DNA from: Nitrospira sp.
Lineage (GTDB): Bacteria; Nitrospirota; Thermodesulfovibrionia; Thermodesulfovibrionales; SM23-35
Assembly (NCBI GenBank): GCA_016873615.1
Contig: VGWX01000014.1
Coordinates: 1 to 41,373 of the forward strand
Direction: 5' to 3'
Length of the DNA stretch: 41,373 bases
Part shown: piece after piece, positions 9,627-18,307 of the stretch
Position numbering within the stretch: position 1 is the first letter of the stretch
Layout of the letters: every line of letters begins with the position of its first letter
Translations under genes and position numbers: made by a program
The notes under the pieces: model-generated
Told to the model about the DNA's origin: nothing
Seen by the model: the letters and a program-made list of their open reading frames with translations, nothing else
Databases searched by the model: none

Positions 9627-10187
9627 ATGATAGCAATACTTGTTATCCTTGGAATTTTGCTGGCGGTTGTTATTTTTGGTATAGCTATTTATAACAAGCT
9701 CGTCAGGTTACGGAATACGGTAAAATCCTCATGGTCGGATATCGATGTCCAGCTCAAAAAGAGATATGACCTTGTCCCGAATCTTGTCGAGACGGTCAAA
9801 GGCTATGCCGCACACGAAAAATCCACATTTGAAAATGTTACAAAGGCAAGGTCGATGGCCATGCATGCAACAACTCCTGCTGATAAGGCAAAGGCAGAAA
9901 ACATGTTCATGGAGACCCTGAAAAGTTTGTTTGCCATTGCTGAGGCATATCCTGAACTGAAGGCAAATGCAAATTTCACGCAGCTTCAGACACAACTAAA
10001 AGAACTGGAAGACAGCATCGAGTATGCAAGACGTTATTACAATGCTGTTGTCCGCGATTTCAATATCGTCATAGAATCATTCCCGTCAAATATCGTTGCG
10101 TCATCATTCGGTTTCAAACAGGAGGAATTCTTTGAACTCGAAGCGCCTGAAGTTGAGAAAAAACCGCCAAAGGTCAGTTTTTCATAA
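9627..10187 (+). CDS. lemA: LemA family protein
   Basis: A 186-residue membrane-anchored protein with one N-terminal helix (residues 2-22) followed by the LemA signature YNKLVRLRN, then WSDIDVQLKKRYDLVPNLVE. The rest is helical and ends with AYPELKANANFTQLQTQL and ARRYYNAVVRDFN, all typical of the family. The ATG at 9627 follows AAGGGGGG and gives the canonical LemA N-terminus; an in-frame ATG ten codons earlier lacks these features. It lies two bases before the DUF2207 gene, a common pairing. The molecular role of LemA is not established; envelope association is inferred. Confidence 0.9.
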   Translation: MIAILVILGILLAVVIFGIAIYNKLVRLRNTVKSSWSDIDVQLKKRYDLVPNLVETVKGYAAHEKSTFENVTKARSMAMHATTPADKAKAENMFMETLKSLFAIAEAYPELKANANFTQLQTQLKELEDSIEYARRYYNAVVRDFNIVIESFPSNIVASSFGFKQEEFFELEAPEVEKKPPKVSFS

Positions 10188-10189
10188 CG

Positions 10190-11995
10190 ATGCAGGATAA
10201 AAGAAAAATCCCCCCACGCCCCCCTTTCGTAAAGGGGGGGAAAGGGGGGATTACAAAATCATGTATCTTTTATCTTGCATCATGCATCATCTTCTTAATA
10301 TTGCCCTTGCTTTCCACATCTGCATCAGCCCAGGATTTCACGATCAAAAAATACCATTCCGATATAACCATCAGCGAAGATTCCTCTTTCATGGTAAAAG
10401 AGATTATAGATGTTGAATTCCATAGAATGAAGCACGGTATTTACAGGGAAATCCCTTATAAGTATGCTGATGATTTCGGCAAGACCATTAAAACTCCTTT
10501 AAAAGTAATATCTGTTACCGATGTATTAGGAAAGGGATGGAAATACAGTGTAAGCAAGAAAGGAAACATTGTATATATAAGGATCGGAGACCCGGATAAA
10601 CATGTGGATGGGAATCAGACATATGTAATCACTTATGAAGTTGAAAACGCCCTGCTTTATTTCAATGACCATGACGAGCTTTACTGGAATGTGACAGGGA
10701 ATGAATGGAAAGCGGATATAAGGGAGGTGTCTGCTGCAGTAACGCTAACTTCAAAGGACAAGAGCGCTATTCTCTGGGCAGCCTGTTATACCGGCGTCCG
10801 CGGGTCGAGGAGTTCCGACTGCAGATTTGAGACATCAAACAATATAGGGGAGTTTTCTGCCAGGAAAAGGCTGAACATAGGCGAGGGACTGACAATTGCA
10901 TTTGGGTGGGATAAAGGGCTTGTTTCGCCTCCATCGGAATGGAAGAGGTTTTTGTGGTTTATTGATATCAGGGAGAACTGGATTTTTATCATGCCTTTTT
11001 TCTCGCTGATAATCATGATAAATATCTGGCGCTTAAAGGGAAGAGATCCCAGGGTCAGGGAGGCTGTTACTGTAAGGTATGAACCTCCGAAATATAACAA
11101 TCTGGCGCTGACGCCCGGCGAGGTTGGAACACTTATTGATGAAAAACTTGATTCGAGGGATATTACTTCCACTATTGTCGGTCTGGCGGTTAAGGGTTAT
11201 ATAAAGATAGAAGAATCAAAGACAGAAGGGTTGATATTCGATTCCACAGATTTTTACCTCGCAAACGTTAAAGCGCCGGATGATAACCTGAGCCCTTTTG
11301 AGACAATTCTCATGAGCAAGATATTTACGACAGAAATGCCTGGAAGAATGGTCTCTGATATGAAGAATCAGTTTTACAGGGAGCTGGATTTATTGAAAAA
11401 GACCCTGTACGGAGAATTGATCAGTAAAAGGTATTTTCTTGTCAGTCCTGAAAAAATAAGATCTGTCTATATAACAGCAGGGATTTTTCTTGCAGTGGTC
11501 TGCAGTATTGTTTTTGCGTTGCTTGTATCACCCGGGAAAGGCGTCGTTGCAGGCATTTTAGCAGGCCTTCCCGTGCTTGCCTTTTCAAAGGCCATGCCTG
11601 CAAAGACACGGACAGGCGCCTCGGTATATATGGATATCCTTGGCTTTCAGGAATTCATGGAACGTGCGGAAAAAGATCAGCTTGAACGTATGCGGGATAA
11701 AGATCTATTTTCAAGGTTCCTGCCTTATGCAATTGCCCTTGACGTTGTGGATAACTGGGCAAAGGCATTTGAAGGCATTTATCAGGAACAGCCTCAATGG
11801 TATGGTTCACACGCTGGTTTCAGGACATTCAATCCATATCATTTTTCACGCTCCATAAGCTCAGCGACCTCGAGCCTTGCCTCGGCAATGTATTCTGCTC
11901 CAAGGAGCAGCGGCGTCAGCGGCGGAGGCGGTGGTTTTGGGGGAGGAGGCTCTTCAGGCGGAGGATTCGGCGGCGGCGGCGGCGGAAGCTGGTAA
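10190..11995 (+). CDS. DUF2207 membrane protein
   Basis: A 601-residue protein translated from an ATG two bases after the lemA stop, so translation is probably coupled. After a hydrophobic signal (about residues 25-45) comes an extracytoplasmic DUF2207 domain, a helix near WIFIMPFFSLIIMINIW, a cytoplasmic part, and a helical pair near ITAGIFLAVVCSIVFALLV. The C-terminus is almost pure glycine and serine (GGGGGFGGGGSSGGG, then GSW), usual for this family. A palindromic repeat occupies codons 7-21, ahead of the signal sequence, giving a proline/glycine/lysine-rich leader. A later start would be needed to exclude it, but no better one is visible. The function is unknown. Confidence 0.87.
   Translation: MQDKRKIPPRPPFVKGGKGGITKSCIFYLASCIIFLILPLLSTSASAQDFTIKKYHSDITISEDSSFMVKEIIDVEFHRMKHGIYREIPYKYADDFGKTIKTPLKVISVTDVLGKGWKYSVSKKGNIVYIRIGDPDKHVDGNQTYVITYEVENALLYFNDHDELYWNVTGNEWKADIREVSAAVTLTSKDKSAILWAACYTGVRGSRSSDCRFETSNNIGEFSARKRLNIGEGLTIAFGWDKGLVSPPSEWKRFLWFIDIRENWIFIMPFFSLIIMINIWRLKGRDPRVREAVTVRYEPPKYNNLALTPGEVGTLIDEKLDSRDITSTIVGLAVKGYIKIEESKTEGLIFDSTDFYLANVKAPDDNLSPFETILMSKIFTTEMPGRMVSDMKNQFYRELDLLKKTLYGELISKRYFLVSPEKIRSVYITAGIFLAVVCSIVFALLVSPGKGVVAGILAGLPVLAFSKAMPAKTRTGASVYMDILGFQEFMERAEKDQLERMRDKDLFSRFLPYAIALDVVDNWAKAFEGIYQEQPQWYGSHAGFRTFNPYHFSRSISSATSSLASAMYSAPRSSGVSGGGGGFGGGGSSGGGFGGGGGGSW
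10208..10251. repeat. C-rich palindromic element, in-frame copy 3
   Basis: Starts ATCCCCCC, has centre CTTTCGTAAAG and ends GGGGGAT. It supplies the peptide PPRPPFVKGGKGG just before the signal peptide of the DUF2207 protein. Confidence 0.85.
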
Positions 11996-12050
11996 GGTTT
12001 AAGCAACTGATGGGTTTACTCTATCACGGTCTTCAGTTATAATTTTTACC

Positions 12051-13145
12051 ATGCGCAAAAGATTAATCATTTTCATTATCCTCATCATACTTGCGGCAGT
12101 AGCCGCATACAAAATCATTGTACACATCAAATCAAAGGACAGCTTATTGACAGTCAGCGGCAGGGTTGAGGCGAGTGAGATCGAATTAGCTGCAAGAGTT
12201 TCGGGGAGGCTTGAGAGTGTTCTTATAGAGGATGGGATGATTGTCAAAAAAGGAGCTTCAGTTGCGCTTATTGAGGATGCGGAACTGCAGTCGAAGAGAA
12301 GAGAGCTTATCAACAGGATTGATGAGATCAATGAGAGACTCGGCGCTGCTGAACTGGACCTCGACTATACTGTAAACAGTGTTGACCATTCCATAGATGA
12401 AGCAAGAAAGGCTTTATCGGTTGCAGAGGCACGTCTGAAGCAGGCGGAGGCAAACAGGGAAAACGCGGGAAGAGATTATAAGAGATATTCGAATCTTTTG
12501 GAAAAAGAAGTTATATCAAAACAGCGGTATGACAATGTAAGACTTGCTTATGAAATCTCCGGGGAAGAGGTTCATGTGGCCCTGAAAGAAGTCGAAAGAG
12601 CCAGGGTATCTTTGATGAAGGCAGAAGACTCAAAGAAGCTTGTGAAGGCTAAAGAAAGAGAATTGCTTGCGCTCAGGAAATCAATTGGCCAGTTGAAGGA
12701 AGGACTCCAGCAGATTGAGATACAGATCAGCTATGCCAGAATTAACGCTCCTTCAGACGGTGTCATTCTGAAAAAGGTTTCCGAACCCGGTGAAGTAGTT
12801 ACGCCGGGAGGTGTTATCGGTGTTATGATCAATCCTGAAGATATTCATATCAGGACATACGTGCCGGAAAAATATATCGGAAAGATAAAACTCAATATGC
12901 AGGCTGATGTATTTAATGATGCCTATCCTGATAAGCCGTTTGGCGGCAATGTCTGCTATATTTCAGACAAGGCAGAGTTTACGCCAAAAGAGGTGCAGTC
13001 CTATGAAGAAAGGGTAAAACAGGTCTTTGCAGTCAAGGTCTGTTTCCCGCAGAAGGAAGACTCTGCATCAAAGAATAAATCACCGTATGAGGTCTTCAAA
13101 AAAGGAATGCCCGTAGATGTAAGATTTGGTATCAAAACCGGATAA
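12051..13145 (+). CDS. HlyD-family membrane fusion protein
   Basis: Periplasmic adaptor of an ABC exporter, 364 residues. It has one N-terminal anchor helix (4-22), a lipoyl-like half (VSGRVEASEIELAARVSGRL, then VKKGASVALIEDAEL), a long coiled coil (about 75-225), the second lipoyl half (ARINAPSDGVILKKVSEPGE) and a beta-barrel region. This matches the YbhG/EmrA-like class. Its stop codon abuts the ATG of the ATPase gene, so the two are translationally coupled. The substrate cannot be told from sequence; related YbhGFSR systems export drugs or cations. Confidence 0.92.
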   Translation: MRKRLIIFIILIILAAVAAYKIIVHIKSKDSLLTVSGRVEASEIELAARVSGRLESVLIEDGMIVKKGASVALIEDAELQSKRRELINRIDEINERLGAAELDLDYTVNSVDHSIDEARKALSVAEARLKQAEANRENAGRDYKRYSNLLEKEVISKQRYDNVRLAYEISGEEVHVALKEVERARVSLMKAEDSKKLVKAKERELLALRKSIGQLKEGLQQIEIQISYARINAPSDGVILKKVSEPGEVVTPGGVIGVMINPEDIHIRTYVPEKYIGKIKLNMQADVFNDAYPDKPFGGNVCYISDKAEFTPKEVQSYEERVKQVFAVKVCFPQKEDSASKNKSPYEVFKKGMPVDVRFGIKTG

Positions 13146-14837
13146 ATGGCCCCTCCTGTCATATCACTGAGAAATATTTCAAAAAAATTCAAGAAGGTTG
13201 AAGCGCTAAAGGGAATAGACCTTGATATCACACCCGCGGAGATTACCGGCATAATCGGCCCTGATGGCGCCGGTAAAAGCACACTCTTAAAGATATGTGC
13301 CGGAGTTCTTTCCTTTCATGGTACGGCAACATTCATGAATACGGATATCCGCAGGCATCCGGAAAGAATAAAGAAATATCTCAGCTTCATGCCCCAGGGG
13401 CTCGGGCTGAATCTTTACATGGACCTTTCTGTGGAAGAAAATATCGATTTCTTTGCTGCAATAAAAAATGTCCCGGATGCAGAGAGGGACAGGCTGAAAG
13501 ATCAACTGCTCAGGGCAACCGGCCTGGAGCCTTTCAGGGCCAGATGGGCAAGGCGTCTTTCCGGCGGTATGAAACAGAAGCTCGGCATCTGCTGTTCTTT
13601 GATCTCAAACCCTGAGGTGCTTCTGCTTGATGAACCGTCAACAGGGGTAGACCCGCTTTCACGGCGCCAGTTATGGGAGATACTGAACGGATTTATTACA
13701 GAAAAAGGGACAACCCTTATCCTTACTACCTCCTATATGGATGAAGCTGAAAGATGCCATTCAGTCAGGTTTATCCACGATGGAAATGTCCTTTTTTCGG
13801 GTAACCCTGAAGAGCTGATGAGAGAGGAAAAAGACCTGGAGGATGCCTTTTTCAAGATGCTTCTTGCAGGCAAGGAACTGACCACATACGATATCCCATT
13901 CAGGAATAACGTTTCAAAAAACGGTTCAATTGCGATCGTGATTTCCGGGGTCAGCAAACATTTCGGATCGTTTAAGGCGGTTGATGATGTGAATCTTTCC
14001 ATACAACACGGCGAAATTTTTGGGTTTCTCGGGCCCAACGGAGCAGGGAAAACAACGCTCCTGAAATGCGTTCTTGCACTGTATAAACCTGATAAGGGCT
14101 CAATACGTATTATGGAACTGCAGTCAGGGAGTCCTGAACTCAGAAAGACGGTAGGATATATGTCGCAGATCTTTTCCCTTTACGGTGATCTCACGGTAGC
14201 AGAGAATATCGAACTCTATGGCGCTATTTACGAAATAGAAAAGAAGGATTTGAAGGAGAGGATGCAGTGGGTCATAGATGTCTCTCACCTTGCAGGGATG
14301 GAAGATACCATGGTGGGCAAGCTTCCCCTCGGAATCAAACAGAGGCTTGCCCTCGGATGTTCAACCCTGCATCTGCCGTCGGTCCTTATCCTTGACGAGC
14401 CTACTTCAGGGGTTGACCCTGTTGCGAGGAGGTCTTTCTGGCAGCTTATCCGTTTGCTCTCGGATAAGCTTGGCATGACTGTAATTGTCACCACGCATAA
14501 CCTTGTAGAAGCAGACTACTGTGACAGGATTGCGATCATGAATGAAGGCAAGGTCATAGCAGTGGATACGCCTGAAAACCTCAGGAATGAGTTCATACAT
14601 CATTCAGGGGATGTGTATGAGATATACCCGGAAACCGGCCTTGATGCCAAAATATTTTCTGAGCGGCAGATAGAGGTAGCCCCTTTTGGAAGGCGCTACC
14701 ATATCTGGAAAAAGGGCCTGAGTGAAAATGAAATCAAAGCGCTTATGGATTCCCATAAAATCGGATACAGGTTCATCAGGACCATCCCGCCTTTGATGGA
14801 AGATGTATTCATATACTTTCTGGAAAGGAAGAGATGA
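13146..14837 (+). CDS. ABC exporter ATPase, two nucleotide-binding domains
   Basis: A 563-residue fused ATPase of YbhF type. Domain 1 has Walker A GPDGAGKST (38-46), signature LSGGMKQKL and Walker B VLLLDEPSTGVDP. Domain 2 has GPNGAGKTT (from about 296), the less usual signature LPLGIKQRL, and VLILDEPTSGVDP. Walker A and the Walker B glutamate are present in both domains. The divergent second signature (LPLGI in place of LSGGM) hints that the two sites are not equivalent. It sits between the adaptor and the two permeases. A pair of palindromic elements separates it from the first permease gene. Confidence 0.94.
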   Translation: MAPPVISLRNISKKFKKVEALKGIDLDITPAEITGIIGPDGAGKSTLLKICAGVLSFHGTATFMNTDIRRHPERIKKYLSFMPQGLGLNLYMDLSVEENIDFFAAIKNVPDAERDRLKDQLLRATGLEPFRARWARRLSGGMKQKLGICCSLISNPEVLLLDEPSTGVDPLSRRQLWEILNGFITEKGTTLILTTSYMDEAERCHSVRFIHDGNVLFSGNPEELMREEKDLEDAFFKMLLAGKELTTYDIPFRNNVSKNGSIAIVISGVSKHFGSFKAVDDVNLSIQHGEIFGFLGPNGAGKTTLLKCVLALYKPDKGSIRIMELQSGSPELRKTVGYMSQIFSLYGDLTVAENIELYGAIYEIEKKDLKERMQWVIDVSHLAGMEDTMVGKLPLGIKQRLALGCSTLHLPSVLILDEPTSGVDPVARRSFWQLIRLLSDKLGMTVIVTTHNLVEADYCDRIAIMNEGKVIAVDTPENLRNEFIHHSGDVYEIYPETGLDAKIFSERQIEVAPFGRRYHIWKKGLSENEIKALMDSHKIGYRFIRTIPPLMEDVFIYFLERKR

Positions 14838-14845
14838 GATCAATA

Positions 14846-14929
14846 ATCCCCCTCAATCCCCCTTTAGAAAAGTGGGATGTAGAAACTATAGAATATCCCC
14901 CTCTTTTTTAAAGAGGGGATAGGGGAGAT
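14846..14929. repeat. Two C-rich palindromic elements in the ABC operon
   Basis: Two units of the same family as those inside coding genes: 14846-14878 and 14895-14929, separated by 16 bases. Here they fill the gap between the ATPase and permease genes. The second forms a strong hairpin (CCCCCTCTTT/AAAGAGGGG) that might attenuate or stabilise the transcript. Confidence 0.8.
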
Positions 14930-14946
14930 TACCAATAAATACTTAG

Positions 14947-16095
14947 ATGAAACTCGGCGGAAATACACTCAAGAGGATTTTTGCGATCACCTCAAAAGAG
15001 GTTAAGGAAATAGTGAGGGTGCGTCTTTTTCTCATGCTCGCCTTTGTGGTCCCCTTCATAATGTTCAATGTCTTTGCATATGGCATCAGCCTGGACATTG
15101 AAAACATGCCTTTCGGTTATATTGACTATGATCACAGTCAGATAAGCAGTCAGCTAATCGAAAAATTCAAGGGCAGGAATTTCGATATGAAAGGCGAGAT
15201 GTTTTCTCCACAGCAGGCTGACAAACTGCTTACCAGCGGCGAGTTGAGGGCTGTACTGGTGATACCCCCGGATTTTTCAAGGGAGCTTTACAGGGGAAGG
15301 AATGCAGAGGTCCAGTTCCTGATCGACGGAGGTTATCCGTACAGGGCTCTTACAATAAAAGGCTACTGCCAGGCGATAATACTTTCCTTCAACAGGGAAT
15401 TGATCGGTGAAAAGATTCAGAAGACAGGGGGCCGGATGACAACAGGTCAGCCAATAAGGACGGAAACGAGGTATCTCTTCAATGAATCCCTGAAGAGCAG
15501 TTATGCGCTTGTGCCCAGCCTCATTGCCATTATCCTGCTGATGAATCCGGCGGTGCTCACAGCTCTTGCCATAGCAAGGGAAAAGGAGTTCGGCACTATC
15601 TATAACATCTATTCCACTCCAATAAAGAAATGGGAATTTCTGGTAGGCAAGATCATTCCCTATTTGTTTATTTCAGCGCTCAACTTTACGGTGCTGGTCA
15701 TTACAGTGAGATTTCTTTTTCAGATATCCATGAAGGGAAATATACTCGATCTCATACCCGGAGCCCTCGTCTACATCCTGATCAATGTTTCCTTCGGCCT
15801 TCTCGTCTCTTCAGTGACCAGGACAATGGTGTCTGCCCAGATCGTGACCGTTATTGTTACTGTCATCCCGGCTTTCCTGTATTCAGGTCTCTTAATCCCG
15901 GTTACGAACCTTGAGGGCGGGGCAAAGATCATGGCATATATCTATCCCACCATGCATTTCATGAAGATAATCCACGGCGTCTATCTGAAAAATCTGAACT
16001 TCTTCCATCTCCTCCCGCAGTTTCTGCTGCTCGTCCTCTATTTCTGCATCCTCTTTTCTCTTGGGATCCTTGCTTTCAGGAAAAGGGAAGGGTAA
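14947..16095 (+). CDS. ABC-2 type exporter permease 1
   Basis: A 382-residue membrane protein with an N-terminal helix (about 22-42), a periplasmic domain of about 140 residues, and five C-terminal helices from about 175 on. REKEFGTIYNIYSTPIKKWEFLVGKIIPY is the characteristic cytoplasmic loop of ABC-2 permeases (YbhS/YhhJ type). It probably forms a heterodimer with the next gene product. The gene is three bases ahead of permease 2. The upstream palindromic elements displace it from the ATPase gene. Confidence 0.92.
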   Translation: MKLGGNTLKRIFAITSKEVKEIVRVRLFLMLAFVVPFIMFNVFAYGISLDIENMPFGYIDYDHSQISSQLIEKFKGRNFDMKGEMFSPQQADKLLTSGELRAVLVIPPDFSRELYRGRNAEVQFLIDGGYPYRALTIKGYCQAIILSFNRELIGEKIQKTGGRMTTGQPIRTETRYLFNESLKSSYALVPSLIAIILLMNPAVLTALAIAREKEFGTIYNIYSTPIKKWEFLVGKIIPYLFISALNFTVLVITVRFLFQISMKGNILDLIPGALVYILINVSFGLLVSSVTRTMVSAQIVTVIVTVIPAFLYSGLLIPVTNLEGGAKIMAYIYPTMHFMKIIHGVYLKNLNFFHLLPQFLLLVLYFCILFSLGILAFRKREG

Positions 16096-16098
16096 GCC

Positions 16099-17217
16099 AT
16101 GTGGCAGCTGATAAAAAAGGAACTACTCCACATACTCAGGGACAGGGGTCTCCTTATCTTTGTCATTTACGCATTCACACTCGATATTTATATTGCATCA
16201 GAGGGGTTCAACCTGATACCCGAAAATGTATCCATAAGTGTATATGACGAAGACCATTCATTGAGAAGCCGCGAACTGACTGACCGGATCAAGCCGCCGG
16301 CCTTTAAACAGCCTGATATCATAAACAACCGTCAGGAGATAGATTATCTGCTCAATGAATCCAAGACAATCCTTGCACTGGTAATCCCAGACGGTTTTGA
16401 GAGGGATCTTCACAGAAACAGCGCGTCGGTTCAGGTGCTTGTTGATGGAACACAGAGCTCAGCAGCATATCTGAGTTCCGCATACCTCAATATAATCATT
16501 GAACAATACTCGAATGATTTCAGGATGGAAATGCTCAAGGTGAATAATATCACCGGATTACCCTCTATCAATACCAAGAGCAGGATATGTTTTAATGAGG
16601 AGGCAAATGACAAACTCTTTGAAGGAATCAATGAATTTTTTATGATCGTTACCCTTATCGGGATGATACTGCCTGCTTCCATACTCATCAAGGAAAAGGA
16701 GTACGGGACCATTGAACAGATCATGATCTCACCGCTCAGTATTCAGAAGCTTCTACTAATGAAGGTGATAGCTGCATCGATATTCCTGCTCAGCATGATA
16801 GGGTTCAGCTATGAGTTTGTCCTCTCCCTCTGGCTTGGTTTTCGTCTGAAGGGGACTATCCTTGAGTTCCTGCTGATTAGTCTTATTTACAGCTTTGCGA
16901 CCACAGGTCTTGCATTTATTATTGCATCCATAGCAAAAAGGCTCAGTCAGATAGGACTGCTTACCATGGCAATCTTTGCGCCTATGCTTCTCCTTTCAGG
17001 CGGGTGGGTGCCACCTGAATCGCTTCCTGAATGGTTAAGGAAACTGACTGTCATCTCACCGTTGAAATATTATATGGATCTGGGCATCAGCCTTCTTATC
17101 AGGGGGGCTTCCCTGGACCTGCTTTTGCCGAATATGATCAAGCTGTTGATACTCGGCGCCATCTTCATAGCTGCAGGGTATTTTTTATACGACAGGAGGA
17201 TTATTAAAGGAGAATAA
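16099..17217 (+). CDS. ABC-2 type exporter permease 2
   Basis: A 372-residue homologue of permease 1 with the same plan: one N-terminal helix, a periplasmic domain, and a C-terminal bundle with KEKEYGTIEQIMISPLSI as the ABC-2 loop, followed by SGGWVPPESLPEWLRKLT. It resembles YbhR. As the last gene of the four-gene export operon it is followed by a low-complexity repeat rather than an obvious terminator. Confidence 0.92.
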   Translation: MWQLIKKELLHILRDRGLLIFVIYAFTLDIYIASEGFNLIPENVSISVYDEDHSLRSRELTDRIKPPAFKQPDIINNRQEIDYLLNESKTILALVIPDGFERDLHRNSASVQVLVDGTQSSAAYLSSAYLNIIIEQYSNDFRMEMLKVNNITGLPSINTKSRICFNEEANDKLFEGINEFFMIVTLIGMILPASILIKEKEYGTIEQIMISPLSIQKLLLMKVIAASIFLLSMIGFSYEFVLSLWLGFRLKGTILEFLLISLIYSFATTGLAFIIASIAKRLSQIGLLTMAIFAPMLLLSGGWVPPESLPEWLRKLTVISPLKYYMDLGISLLIRGASLDLLLPNMIKLLILGAIFIAAGYFLYDRRIIKGE

Positions 17218-17270
17218 GACAGTAGGTAGTAGACAGTAGACTGTAGACAGCAGAGACAAAACAGTAGGAA
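17218..17270. repeat. Low-complexity AGTAGAC-type repeat
   Basis: Imperfect reiteration of GTAGACAGTAGAC-like units just after the export operon. It has self-complementary parts (CAGTAGAC, CTGTAGAC) but no T-tract. Confidence 0.5.
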
Positions 17271-17290
17271 CTCCAAATAAAAAATTCGTT

Positions 17291-17671
17291 TTACTCTTTT
17301 GTCATTCCGGCTTGTCCGGAATCCTTTTTTATTCTTGCCCTTTTTCTGCTCCTTGCCTTTTGCCTCCTGATCTTCTCTCTCTTGATATCATTCGTTGTTG
17401 TCAGTCCTGATAACCCCTCGATTCTCTTGACCAGTTCACGTCTGGCAAGGAAACGGTTGATGGACTGGCTCCTGTCCTTCATGCACTTCACTTCAATGCC
17501 TGTAGGGAGGTGTTTCAGATAAACGCAGGTTGCAGTCTTGTTGACATTCTGCCCTCCGTGGCCGGATGAGCGTATGAACTTTTCTTCAATATCCTTTTCA
17601 AGGATACCAAGCGTATCCATATGCTCCCTGAGCCATTTGTTCTTTTCTTCACTGACTGCAAAAGTAAGCAT
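17291..17671 (-). CDS. Stand-alone GGQ release-factor-like protein
   Basis: A 126-residue protein made of the peptidyl-tRNA hydrolysing domain of class I release factors. RSSGHGGQNVNKTATCV places GGQ at 39-41, and it ends in a basic Lys/Arg-rich tail. It lacks a stop-codon-reading domain, as do ArfB and the C12orf65-like group that release peptides from stalled ribosomes. Lengths and motif fit, but which subgroup is uncertain. The last residues (DSGQAGMT) are encoded by a dispersed repeat of the GTCATTCC family, so the gene's end has been captured by, or has grown into, the repeat. It is divergent from marC, with 20 bases between the starts. Confidence 0.87.
   Translation of the reverse strand: MLTFAVSEEKNKWLREHMDTLGILEKDIEEKFIRSSGHGGQNVNKTATCVYLKHLPTGIEVKCMKDRSQSINRFLARRELVKRIEGLSGLTTTNDIKREKIRRQKARSRKRARIKKDSGQAGMTKE
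17301..17326. repeat. GTCATTCCGG half-element at a gene end
   Basis: GTCATTCCGG then CTTGTCCGGAATC, an inverted unit related to the element inside pbpC (where GACAAGCCGGAATGAC appears). It supplies the last eight or so sense codons of the release-factor-like gene. Confidence 0.7.
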
Positions 17672-17691
17672 GAAGTATTATAATTAAAGCC

Positions 17692-18294
17692 ATGGAAGAT
17701 ATTCTCAAGATACTGCCCAATACCTTTATCCCTCTCTTTGTTGCAACTAATATATTTATGCTGCTTCCTATTTTTATCTCGATTACAAAGGAGATGACAA
17801 AGGTAAAAAGGAAGGTGGTTGTCCGGGATTCGATACTCACAGCCATAATCGTCAGTTTTTTATTCATAGCGCTGGGAGAGCTTATTTTCCGGATACTCGG
17901 AATCACGACAGATGATTTCAAAATAGCAGGAGGAATAGTGCTCCTCGTTTTCGCAGTGCGTGACCTTGTGCAAAGCGGAGAAGAGCGGATAAAGCCTGAT
18001 CTGAAGGTCGGCGTGGTTCCCATTGGGGTTCCCTTAATTGTGGGGCCGGCTGTTCTTACTAATATTCTGCTGCTTGTGAATCTTTACGGAATTGTACCGA
18101 CTATTGTCTCATTAATACTCAATCTGCTCATTATATGGGTTTCACTCATAAACGCAGAGCGGATTATCAGCATTGTCGGCAGAGGAGGCGTCATCGGGAT
18201 TGCAAAGGTTATGGCGCTTCTTCTTGCATCAATAGCGGTAATGATGATCAGGATCGGGGTTGTGAATATAGTTCAGGATTCCACAAAAGGTTAA
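17692..18294 (+). CDS. MarC family integral membrane protein
   Basis: A 200-residue protein with about six hydrophobic helices. Family motifs include FVATNIFMLLPIFISIT near the N-terminus and GVVPIGVPLIVGPAVLTNIL in the middle, the repeat of the P-x-G-P-A type in MarC/YhgN proteins. These inner-membrane proteins have no proven transport substrate; the historic link to multiple antibiotic resistance was withdrawn. It is followed 13 bases later by the phosphoesterase gene, probably in one transcript. Confidence 0.88.
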   Translation: MEDILKILPNTFIPLFVATNIFMLLPIFISITKEMTKVKRKVVVRDSILTAIIVSFLFIALGELIFRILGITTDDFKIAGGIVLLVFAVRDLVQSGEERIKPDLKVGVVPIGVPLIVGPAVLTNILLLVNLYGIVPTIVSLILNLLIIWVSLINAERIISIVGRGGVIGIAKVMALLLASIAVMMIRIGVVNIVQDSTKG

Positions 18295-18307
18295 AGGAGA
18301 ACCGGGT

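Noticed and set aside
17218-17290. CRISPR-like array
   Set aside because: The reiterated units are short, overlapping and without spacers. No CRISPR array or cas gene is seen anywhere in the window.
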